Source: Saprospiraceae bacterium (GTDB taxonomy: Bacteria; Bacteroidota; Bacteroidia; Chitinophagales; Saprospiraceae). Taken from it: a DNA stretch of 50,161 nt. Within the stretch, counting starts at the first letter, position 1; the number at the start of each line of letters is the position of its first letter. Where the stretch lies: NCBI GenBank assembly GCA_016715965.1, contig JADJXG010000002.1:1-50161 (forward strand), given 5' to 3'. Both the position numbers and the translations under genes were made by a program. Of this stretch, positions 6,941 through 12,966 are shown one piece after another. The notes under the pieces were generated by a model. That model did no database searches. It was not told where the DNA came from and worked only from the letters and a program-made list of their open reading frames with translations.

Positions 6941-6987
6941 ATATAAGCATATTTTAGTGTCTTTTACAATAGGGTGGGTGTGGATAA
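6941..6987 (-). promoter_or_regulatory. Early leftward leaderless promoter with DnaA box
   Basis: Minus strand: -35 TTGTAA (6969-6964), 17-bp spacer, -10 TTATAT (6946-6941) within TATGCTTATAT, then TGAATT and ATG 6934. A perfect DnaA box (6979-6987) lies 9 bp upstream of the -35 and also 21 bp from the -35 of the divergent rightward promoter, so one box could serve both. Confidence 0.8.
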
Positions 6988-7008
6988 GTGGTGGGTTTTC
7001 CGAAAGAC

Positions 7009-7036
7009 TTGCGCTCTTCTGAAAGTGTGCTATAAT
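7009..7036 (+). promoter_or_regulatory. Promoter of the structured RNA
   Basis: TTGCGC at 7009-7014, 16-bp spacer, TATAAT at 7031-7036; transcription expected from about 7043. The same elements are at 46730-46757 in the second copy. Confidence 0.75.
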
Positions 7037-7042
7037 GGATAC

Positions 7043-7445
7043 ATCTCTTGACGTTGAGCAAGAACGGGTGTAAACTAATCTAGTCAGCTGAACACCCACT
7101 CATTCTCAACGGTGAGTGGGTTGTATTTTTACTGGTGTGGATAGGTAGGCGGACTCGTGAGCCCCACACTGGAAGCCATTAAATCACGGGATATACGGAA
7201 TGACTGCTTTATGCCGAAACAGCAAAAGCCGTACACGGTAATCCGAAAGTTCCTAACGTGTATAGCGAGACGATTGGGGGAAACTATGGAGTTGTGCCCA
7301 AATCAGCGAAGGAATAATTGTGTACTGAGATACAACAGATAAATACACAAGAGGAAAGCATTGCCAGACTGGCTTTGGAACTCTTGCATTATCCGAAATT
7401 ACTGGACAAGTGAAAGAAATTGTTGCGAGACATTGAGGTGGTTGC
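7043..7445 (+). ncRNA. Long structured non-coding RNA, unknown class (copy 1)
   Basis: About 400 nt that encode nothing shared between copies (one G differs in a G-run at about 7275, which breaks the only open frame). Stem CCCACTCA (7095-7102) with TGAGTGGG (7113-7120) is supported by a compensatory change: A7098-T7117 here is C-G in the other copy. Its loop CTCAAC (7105-7110) can pair with GTTGAG (7053-7058) as a pseudoknot, and GGGTGT (7066-7071) can compete for ACACCC (7092-7097). TTGTATTTTT follows the stem, so it may be an attenuator with readthrough. Further stems: GTGTGG/CCACAC (7135-7172), TACACG/CGTGTA and TTGTGT/ATACAA, the last with a G-U pair that favours the plus strand. I know no matching family. 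Confidence 0.65.
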
Positions 7446-7548
7446 TTTTTATTCTATGGTATAATCCATAAGTAATAGACAGAAAAGACGAGGATATGTG
7501 TGATTACTGGCAAAGAGAGATTTTTTTATTCTATGGTATAATCCATTC
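7446..7548 (+). promoter_or_regulatory. Two TGGTATAAT promoters in a direct repeat
   Basis: The block TTTTATTCTATGGTATAATC occurs twice, with -10s at 7460-7465 and 7537-7542. The second is exactly 6 nt before ATG 7549, giving a leaderless zinc-ribbon mRNA. In the other copy the second promoter is replaced by the inserted DGR-like gene. Confidence 0.7.
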
Positions 7549-7722
7549 ATGGAAGTATTCGATAGAGAAGAAGAAAAAAGATATTATACCGAGAAAGGGA
7601 GAAGGTGTATTAGGTGTGATAGGTTGTTGAATGATAGGGAGTGTGGGAAATGTGGGAAAAAACACGGAAAAGAATATAAGAATACCGGAATATGTGAGGA
7701 GTGTTTGTTTGGAGATATATAA
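7549..7722 (+). CDS. Zinc-ribbon mini-protein, 57 aa
   Basis: Highly charged N-terminus (MEVFDREEEKRYYTEKG), then CIRC, CGKC and CEEC: six cysteines in CxxC pairs, so one or two zinc sites. Starts at ATG 7549, six bases after a TATAAT. The identical protein is at 47707-47880 although the upstream DNA is different there, which supports this start. Followed directly by a terminator. Possible transcription or anti-host regulator; that is speculation. Confidence 0.78.
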   Translation: MEVFDREEEKRYYTEKGRRCIRCDRLLNDRECGKCGKKHGKEYKNTGICEECLFGDI

Positions 7723-7750
7723 AAAAACCGCCATTTCTGGTGGTCTTTTT
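7722..7750 (+). terminator. Bidirectional-looking terminator
   Basis: ACCGCCA (7727-7733), loop TTTC, TGGTGGT (7738-7744), flanked by A7 and CT5. Ends the zinc-ribbon transcript. Same at 47885-47905. Confidence 0.8.
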
Positions 7751-7765
7751 ATAATGAGTAGATTG

Positions 7766-8029
7766 TTATTTCGTATGTATATACTCATATAAGCATACTT
7801 CTATGATAATTGCAAGAGAGGTTATCCACAAGTCGAACTTCCGTTCTGCGTGCCCCGTCCGATGTCTGATTTTGCCGTTCCTCGCCTCTGTGTGGTACTT
7901 TTTATCGTGTTTTACTGCCCGATGATATGTTGACAATGCCAATCGGAACCCGAACTGAACCATATTTTCCGCTTCGTCTGGCGTAAATCCCACTCCTATC
8001 AGCATCTTTTGTAATGTTATTTTATCCAT
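7766..8029 (-). CDS. Small leftward protein with GVGFTPDEAENMVQFG
   Basis: 87 aa; the first half (LIGVGFTPDEAENMVQFGF and LALSTYHRAVKHDKKYH) is shared exactly with the gene at 47983-48274, where it forms the C-terminal half of a zinc-ribbon protein. Here it has its own start and a different tail that runs through a DnaA box and promoter-like motif, so the last 30 residues may not be native. This is a recombination product of small modules. Function unknown. Confidence 0.6.
   Translation of the reverse strand: MDKITLQKMLIGVGFTPDEAENMVQFGFRLALSTYHRAVKHDKKYHTEARNGKIRHRTGHAERKFDLWITSLAIIIEVCLYEYIHTK
7787..7830 (-). promoter_or_regulatory. Early-type leftward promoter module without a clear target
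   Basis: Minus strand: -35 TTGCAA (7815-7810), 17-bp spacer, -10 TTATAT (7792-7787) in TATGCTTATAT, with a DnaA box at 7822-7830 in the opposite orientation to the other modules. Leftward of it there is no minus-strand gene, only the zinc-ribbon gene and ncRNA on the plus strand, so it would make antisense RNA or be a relic of an exchanged cassette. Confidence 0.5.
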
Positions 8030-8038
8030 GGTGTAACA

Positions 8039-8064
8039 AAAAAACCGTACTCCCTGATGTACGG
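8039..8064 (-). terminator. Leftward terminator
   Basis: CCGTAC (8045-8050) and GTACGG (8059-8064) form a perfect stem; on the minus strand it is followed by seven Ts. It ends the 8083-8406 gene. Confidence 0.8.
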
Positions 8065-8082
8065 CTTTTCGCTTTTTGGGTT

Positions 8083-8406
8083 TTATTTTCCGAGCATTTT
8101 ATAAATATGCTCAGTACAGTATGCGTATGGTGTTTCTGTTATATTTTTACACCCTAACACCTCGCATACGTGTTCCCCTTTTTGCCTTTTGCCTTTTAAT
8201 TCTTCCTGTTTCTTTATGTCCTTGTGATTTCTTTCAAGCAACGGCTCGCTATAACCTCGCTCCCTAAAAATCAACTTTTCTGGAGTAACTTCGATTGTAT
8301 ACAATGGATTACACCTATCATATACCAGTATTTCAATGAGAAGTCTTTCATTCCCCCCCTGTCCCTTGCTTGCTCTTTCTGATGTCGTTGTTGCGTAGAG
8401 TTTCAT
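8083..8406 (-). CDS. Hypothetical protein, 107 aa, Cys/His C-terminus
   Basis: N-terminal beta-rich half (MKLYATTTSERAS, LLIEILVYDRCNPLYTIEV), a lysine-rich linker, then CEVLGCKN and YCTEH, which could bind zinc. Lies directly downstream of 8411-8950 with a 4-base gap and ends on a strong terminator, so these two form a leftward operon. No counterpart in the other variant. Not recognised. Confidence 0.65.
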   Translation of the reverse strand: MKLYATTTSERASKGQGGNERLLIEILVYDRCNPLYTIEVTPEKLIFRERGYSEPLLERNHKDIKKQEELKGKRQKGEHVCEVLGCKNITETPYAYCTEHIYKMLGK

Positions 8407-8410
8407 ACTA

Positions 8411-8950
8411 TTATACCCACGTAGGTTTTATTTTCGACTCTGGCAACGCTTCGAGGAAATTTATAACTCTATCGGGTATTCTTCTTGTCTTCCATGCCGT
8501 TCCGTATTTATACCCACACGTTGGGCAAGGTTCTGATGGGTGCTCATCGTACGAATCCCATCCTAACGCAATTTGATGTTCGCATCCTGCTGTAAGGTCA
8601 TTGAGATGCCAATTTTCCCACACATCTAAAAAATCAAGCCACTTGATTGCGTCCCACCCCTCAGAAAATTTTATGTCTTTGGGTTTTATGAGTTTGTCAT
8701 CCCTATATTTTCCATCACGATGCCAGAAGTCCATGTCTATTTGACCGCATGAGCCATCAGCATTTCCGCTTTTTCTTGGACCAATAACACCACTTATAGA
8801 AAGGGTGGCGGGTTTTGTTTCTTTTTTATTCCATCCGCCAATTCCTCTATATGTATACTCTGGTTCCTCGATTTTTACTTTGCAGAATATTTTACTATTC
8901 GCCTTTTTATATCCGAGATTTACATCTCCAATATATAGGATTTTTTCCAT
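8411..8950 (-). CDS. Conserved phage hypothetical, 179 aa, CPTCGYKYG motif
   Basis: Contains LSISGVIGPRKSGNADGSCGQI, WHLNDLTAGCEHQ, and CPTCGYKYGTAW near the C-terminus. I remember the WHLND..AGCEHQ and PCP.CGYKYG motifs together in many phages and plasmids as an uncharacterised protein. The C, H, C, C set suggests a zinc site. Its 5' leader holds the structured element at 8961-9060, in minus orientation, and there is no obvious Shine-Dalgarno, so the element may control it. Confidence 0.72.
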   Translation of the reverse strand: MEKILYIGDVNLGYKKANSKIFCKVKIEEPEYTYRGIGGWNKKETKPATLSISGVIGPRKSGNADGSCGQIDMDFWHRDGKYRDDKLIKPKDIKFSEGWDAIKWLDFLDVWENWHLNDLTAGCEHQIALGWDSYDEHPSEPCPTCGYKYGTAWKTRRIPDRVINFLEALPESKIKPTWV

Positions 8951-8960
8951 AATTTTTAAT

Positions 8961-9060
8961 GTACCCGCATGCAGGGATTGCAGGCGTTTCGGGTTTCGAT
9001 ACCCGTGAGCGTTAGCCGCTCATCTCCGAACCCTTGCGCTACTCGGCAAAGGTGCGGAGG
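8961..9060 (-). ncRNA. Four-stem structured leader element (copy 1)
   Basis: Stem 1: 8966-8973 with 8979-8986. Stem 2: 8990-9005, CGGGT/ACCCG. Stem 3: GAGCG 9007-9011 with CGCTC 9017-9021. Stem 4: CTCCG 9024-9028 with CGGAG 9055-9059, enclosing CCCTTGC/GCAAAGG. Between the copies (48603-48702) T-A 8970/8982 becomes C-G and C-G 9024/9059 becomes T-A, so the pairs are conserved while the sequence is not. Two A-C mismatches on the plus strand become G-U wobbles on the minus strand, which places the RNA on the minus strand, ahead of leftward genes in both copies. Confidence 0.6.
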
Positions 9061-9147
9061 GAATGGCTAAATATTATCAAGCATTTCTGTAAATCTTCCG
9101 CATAAATCTGCTTTTTCTGCATAGGATAAATCATCGCAACCGTTTTT
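9061..9147. other. Short intergenic stretch with an in-frame remnant
   Basis: On the minus strand, directly after and in frame with the TAA of the 9148-9432 gene, a 26-codon open stretch reads sensibly (DDLSYAEKADLCGRFTEML) and ends at a TAG. It may be a lost C-terminus behind a false stop in an A7 run, or chance. Confidence 0.3.
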
Positions 9148-9432
9148 TTAATGTTTCCAATTTGTCGGCTCGTGAATTGCTATATTGCTATCATACACGT
9201 TATAATCGAAAAATCTTTCATAATCAGCACAGTGCGGTGATGATTTTATTTCCCTTAGATATTTTTGACCCTCATGTTCTCCAATAGAAAATTTACGCTC
9301 GAAGTTATAACCACCAACCATACGGTTATCGTTTCCAACAACACACAACGAATTTCCTTTTTTCTTTTCGATTTCGCACAATTCTATTGCCATCAGTGCA
9401 TATATATATTTTTCTCCTTTTAATTGTTTCAT
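9148..9432 (-). CDS. Hypothetical protein, 94 aa
   Basis: Begins MKQLKGEKYIYALMAIELCE, with a basic block, then VVGNDNRMVGGYNF and a tyrosine/phenylalanine-rich C-terminus (YERFFDYNVY). Soluble, no motif I recognise. Sits in the variable segment between the structured element and the small membrane peptide; the other variant has an unrelated 75-aa gene nearby (48863-49090). Confidence 0.55.
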   Translation of the reverse strand: MKQLKGEKYIYALMAIELCEIEKKKGNSLCVVGNDNRMVGGYNFERKFSIGEHEGQKYLREIKSSPHCADYERFFDYNVYDSNIAIHEPTNWKH

Positions 9433-9454
9433 ATCTTAAATGATTAAACGACCT

Positions 9455-9613
9455 TTACAAAACACACAACGTGAATATCACCCACCCGAATATCAACGAC
9501 ACCGCCACCATGGAGCATAACGCTTCCATAGTACGGCCTAATTCCTTTTTCTCTGGCTTGTAGGGCTTAAAGTCCATACTACTTATATTCCCGCTTTTTG
9601 TATAATCTTTCAT
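9455..9613 (-). CDS. Small single-span membrane peptide, 52 aa
   Basis: Starts at ATG 9613: polar N-terminus with PYKPEKKEL, then a hydrophobic span ALCSMVAVSLIFGWVIFTLC ending at the C-terminus. The other variant has an analogous but dissimilar membrane peptide at 48712-48858. The location next to the late promoter suggests a small phage membrane effector; no family known. Confidence 0.5.
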   Translation of the reverse strand: MKDYTKSGNISSMDFKPYKPEKKELGRTMEALCSMVAVSLIFGWVIFTLCVL

Positions 9614-9634
9614 CTTTTTATTTATTTTCTCGAC

Positions 9635-9890
9635 CTTTTTGCTTCCTAGATACTCCCTCCGTGTTTTATTGTGTACATATTTTACGCCACAACGGCATCA
9701 CCGCTTGAACCATATCGGATTTCAAGCAGACGCACACACACAAGAGGGAATATACAAGAAACAAATTGAAAGGTACATTTTTAGTAAATCACATTTCCAT
9801 ACGATTTCAAGACCCCACCTGTGGATAACTTTTGTGTCCAAGATACGCCCACAATAACGATAATTTCATGGTATAATAGGGATAACAAAC
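9635..9890 (+). promoter_or_regulatory. Late promoter region with inverted repeat and DnaA box
   Basis: No gene is supported here. It holds GCTTGAA (9703-9709) and TTCAAGC (9721-9727), a perfect 7-bp inverted repeat; a perfect DnaA box at 9820-9828; and TGGTATAAT with its -10 near 9872-9877, 13 nt before ATG 9891. Almost unchanged at 49104-49367. Being ahead of the small terminase gene, it is also a candidate packaging site, though nothing proves that. Confidence 0.6.
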
Positions 9891-10323
9891 ATGAGCAGAA
9901 AAATCGCCCCACATAGGGCAAGAAAATTCGCTGAGGAGTATGTAAAAAATGGAATGTCATCCATAAAAGCCATTGAAGCAGTAGAAGCAGAAGCGGGTAA
10001 AACCCACTCCAAATCTTATCTAAGAGTAAAGGCACACCGCACACTATACAACGAGAAGTACAAAGGAATATAGAGGAAATATTATATGAGCATGGCGTAT
10101 CAAAAACACTCATATCAAAGATATTAAAGAGGAATATAGAACAAAGAAAAGTATCCCAGGAAGCAATCAAGCCATTAGTATTGCTAGTGAATTACTGAAA
10201 TTACGTGAAAATACCTCGCAAAATGCGCCCACTTTTAATATAGTAGTAAAGGAGTTGAGTATAGAAAAACCTGAAAAACCCACCCCTATAGATGTATCGG
10301 TAGAGGAAGTAAACGCCGTATAG
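9891..10323 (+). pseudogene. Terminase small subunit, frameshifted (copy 1)
   Basis: N-terminus MSRKIAPHRARKFAEEYVKN with GMSSIKAIEAV is a typical small-terminase helix-turn-helix. One missing base near 10051 truncates it at 10073, but the other copy reads on through QRNIEEILYEHGVSKTLISK. After a second shift near 10146 the frame with NQAISIASELLKLREN continues to the stop at 10321-10323. Joined length is about 140 aa, normal for the family, which binds phage DNA and feeds the large terminase. Two different errors in the two copies favour sequencing indels. Confidence 0.7.
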
Positions 10324-10382
10324 GTCAATTTTGAGCGATATTTTTAGGCAAAAAGCCCCGTTGCGTATACATAAAGTAATAA

Positions 10383-10526
10383 ATGACCAAAAAGTTAGAA
10401 AAAATCACCATAAAATGCGGATATTGCGGTAGAGAATTACCCACTAATAGTACATACAGACGTGAGTATTGCTCTAATGTGTGCCGATTCAAGCATTGGA
10501 GAAGGAGAAAATCATACGCAAGATAA
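10383..10526 (+). CDS. Zinc-finger mini-protein, 47 aa
   Basis: CGYCGRELPT, then YCSNVCRFKHWRRRKS: a C-x2-C and C-x3-C pair with a strongly basic end, the layout of many phage zinc-finger mini-proteins. Identical at 49861-50004 with no indel in the frame, which supports coding. It sits between the terminase subunits, where HNH endonucleases are often found; it lacks the HNH residues. Confidence 0.72.
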   Translation: MTKKLEKITIKCGYCGRELPTNSTYRREYCSNVCRFKHWRRRKSYAR

Positions 10527-10595
10527 CCCGTATCGTACCCACACACCACTAAAACCCACCTACTACATACCCTTATATGGTAAAGACTGAAAGGA

Positions 10596-10697
10596 ATGGC
10601 GAGGAAAATACTGAATGAACGAATCGGGCAGACGGGGGGAGGGGGAGCCACCAACGAGGATGTGAAGATGGTACTAGATATTGTCCCCACCACATAA
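10596..10697 (+). CDS. Tiny ORF between terminase genes, 33 aa
   Basis: ATG 10596 after GAAAGG; MARKILNERIGQTGGGGATN and a hydrophobic end. The copy at 50069 onward is changed by indels and cut by the window edge, so coding support is weak. Confidence 0.3.
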   Translation: MARKILNERIGQTGGGGATNEDVKMVLDIVPTT

Positions 10698-10736
10698 ATG
10701 AAAAAAAAAGAAAAGGTTACATTAAAATATGAATAA

Positions 10737-11429
10737 ATGAAACATCTTATTATAGGAAACGGAGAAATAGGGAAGGCATTGTTTAAGGTTCTTGAGAGGT
10801 ATGAACCGAAGATTTGCGATACGGAGGGCATAAGGGGGAAGTTTGACGTGCTTCATGTTGCGTTTCCGTATTCAGATTCGTTCGTTGGCTCTGTATTGAG
10901 TTATAAGAAGAGATTCGGGGCAAGGCTGGTAATTATCCATTCTACGGTGAAAGTCGGCACTACGGGTCAAATTGGAGAGTTTTGCGTACATTCACCAGTA
11001 AGGGGAGTACACCCCAATCTTGCTGAAGGGATTATGACGTTTGTGAAGCATTTTGGAGGAGAAATGGCGAATGAGGCATCAAAGATATTTGAGGATGTTG
11101 GAGTTGAAACAAGGGTACATGAGAATCCAGAAACCACTGAAATGATGAAAATACTCGATACTACCTATTATGGATGGAATATTTTATTTATGAAGGAAGT
11201 TAAGAGGATTTGTGATGAATATGGTCTTGATTTCAATGATGTTTATACGGTTCCCAACGAGGAATATAATGAGGGGTACATGCTTCTAGGGAAGCCGAAT
11301 GTGAGGAGACCCGTGCTAGAGTATATGGAAGGAAAGATAGGAGGACATTGTGTGATAAATAATACGTTTTTGTTTGACGACTGGCTCACGAATACGCTAA
11401 AGGAAAGAAACAATGAGTATGGAGGATAA
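10737..11429 (+). CDS. UDP-glucose/UDP-ManNAc dehydrogenase-like protein
   Basis: 230 aa with a Rossmann start MKHLIIGNGEIGKALFKVLE (G-x-G-x2-G NAD site). It continues with VLHVAFPYSD, VIIHSTVKVGTT, and SPVRGVHPNLAEG, which follows the STVPVGT and SPERL/HP-type motifs of UDP-sugar dehydrogenases, and ends with GGHCVINN, although the catalytic Cys is usually in the G-G-x-C form seen there. Shorter than the normal 400 aa because the C-terminal UDP-binding domain is missing. It lies between the small and large terminase genes and may supply or modify sugars for the glycan genes at 18035-23024. It overlaps the large terminase start by 17 bases. Confidence 0.65.
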   Translation: MKHLIIGNGEIGKALFKVLERYEPKICDTEGIRGKFDVLHVAFPYSDSFVGSVLSYKKRFGARLVIIHSTVKVGTTGQIGEFCVHSPVRGVHPNLAEGIMTFVKHFGGEMANEASKIFEDVGVETRVHENPETTEMMKILDTTYYGWNILFMKEVKRICDEYGLDFNDVYTVPNEEYNEGYMLLGKPNVRRPVLEYMEGKIGGHCVINNTFLFDDWLTNTLKERNNEYGG

Positions 11430-12966
11430 AATTATTGACCCACGAATGGTAAAGATGGGGAAGGATTGGCTTGACGGAAAGATTCTCGTTGAAGAGTTTC
11501 AGGGGATAAGGTTAAACGAAAAGCAGATTGAGTTTCTGAACGACAAAAACAGGTTTTCGCTCGTTTCGGGGGGAATGGCAAGCGGAAAAACGCTCGCGTT
11601 TATTATAAAGTTCATTTTGATTTCCCAATGGTTTCCCGGAACAAGGATTATGATTGGCAGAAAGACAAAGGGAAATGCTTCCGAGACTTTTATGAAGGAT
11701 TTCGTCGATGTCTGTCCTCCTGGAATATATGAACACAAGATTGGTGAAGGAAAAATCATATTTAAGAATGGAACTGAGGCAATATTCTTTGGTCTTGATT
11801 CTCTTGCGTCTGGCGGTGAAGACTTGAAAAAGGCGATTCAGACGATTAAATCGCACAACTTCGGTTTTGTATTCATAGACCAGCTGGAAGAAATAGACGA
11901 GAGCGTATTTGAAGCATTGAACTCACGTGTACGTAGGAGACAATGTAAGCACGGTACCGACGAAAAGAAAGGAGAGGTATTTGTAATGAGAGATGAGAAT
12001 AGACTTCCGATATACGAAAAGTGTGCAACGTGCGGGCTTTATACGTTTAACCAGTTCAATATGACCACAAACCCGGCAAACTTCTGGGGGTATGACTATT
12101 TCAAGGTTCATCCGCGTCCGATGACGCACTTGGTGGAAACCTCCATGTTGGACAACAGGGGCAATCTTTCCGAACAGTTCATTCAGTCGGAACTCGCAAA
12201 GCCGGAAAGGTATGTAAAAAAGTTTGTGTATGGTGACTGGTCGCCAGATTCTCTTGTCGAGGGGGGCGTGTTTTCGGAGGATTACATAAAACATCAGGCG
12301 TTCTATATCAAAAATCCGATACGCGAGTTTGACGGGATAAAGATATTCAGCGAGCCGGAATATAACCATGAGTATCAAATTGGGGTTGACAGTTCGGAAG
12401 GTTCTACCGACCCGTGTTCCATTCAGGTGATAAACAAGGATACCGGCGAGCAGGTTGCGTGTTTTAACCAGTTTGTTCCCGTAAATGTACAAATAGAGAA
12501 AATAATGCAGTTGGCGATGATGTACTCGTTAAAAAGAAAGCCGATGCTTGTAATAGAGACGAATGCCTCCGGAACTGCCGTTATAGAGGGCATAAAAAAA
12601 CAATACGACAACATCTACGAGAGGGAGGTATTTAATTATAGAGAACAGAAGAATCTGAAAAAGTTGGGTTTTCAGACAAACTTTGCTTCAAAGGCACTCC
12701 TTATAGAAAACTTTAACGCATTACTGTCAAAAAAATATGTTATAATTAGGGATAGAAATACGCATGAGGAAATGAAAGTCTTTGTGTATTCCGACGAAGC
12801 GCAGAAGAAGGGGGCTGGAGCGCAACGAGGGTATCACGATGATAATGTAATGGCTCTCATGCTCGCCTATTTCAATGTCAGACCAAAGACGAAAGAGGAA
12901 AACACACTCTCAAGACTATTAGAAGAAAAAAGAGTTCAAAATAAAAAACCGTATCAATTCATTTAA
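11413..12966 (+). CDS. terL: Terminase large subunit
   Basis: 517 aa. The packaging ATPase has Walker A SGGMASGKTLAF at about residues 54-65, Walker B FGFVFIDQLEEID near 150-160, and motif III in FNMTTNPA. The nuclease domain starts near 320 with YQIGVDSSEG (first catalytic Asp), contains LVIETNASG (second acidic site) and ends with GYHDDNVMALMLAY (third site). This is the phage terminase that cuts and pumps DNA into proheads. It overlaps the portal start as TAATG. Confidence 0.95.
   Translation: MSMEDKIIDPRMVKMGKDWLDGKILVEEFQGIRLNEKQIEFLNDKNRFSLVSGGMASGKTLAFIIKFILISQWFPGTRIMIGRKTKGNASETFMKDFVDVCPPGIYEHKIGEGKIIFKNGTEAIFFGLDSLASGGEDLKKAIQTIKSHNFGFVFIDQLEEIDESVFEALNSRVRRRQCKHGTDEKKGEVFVMRDENRLPIYEKCATCGLYTFNQFNMTTNPANFWGYDYFKVHPRPMTHLVETSMLDNRGNLSEQFIQSELAKPERYVKKFVYGDWSPDSLVEGGVFSEDYIKHQAFYIKNPIREFDGIKIFSEPEYNHEYQIGVDSSEGSTDPCSIQVINKDTGEQVACFNQFVPVNVQIEKIMQLAMMYSLKRKPMLVIETNASGTAVIEGIKKQYDNIYEREVFNYREQKNLKKLGFQTNFASKALLIENFNALLSKKYVIIRDRNTHEEMKVFVYSDEAQKKGAGAQRGYHDDNVMALMLAYFNVRPKTKEENTLSRLLEEKRVQNKKPYQFI

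Noticed and set aside
7157..7342. Rightward open frame inside the ncRNA
   Set aside because: One G deletion in the other copy breaks it while RNA pairing is kept.
7346..7480. RNase P RNA resemblance (GAGGAAAG and ACAGAA)
   Set aside because: A promoter lies between the two boxes and no P4 pairing or other conserved region is seen.
8985..9010. tRNA T-arm (GGGTTTCGATACCC)
   Set aside because: No acceptor, anticodon or D-arm around it; explained by stem 2 of the structured element.
9639..9857. Plus-strand frame before the small terminase
   Set aside because: Spans an inverted repeat and a DnaA box; kept only because the DNA is nearly identical in both copies, with no coding signal.
9891..10323. 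Programmed frameshift in the small terminase
   Set aside because: The two copies break at different bases and need different shifts; sequencing indels are simpler.
12737..12750. TATAAT in the large terminase gene
   Set aside because: Within coding sequence, no -35 or start nearby.
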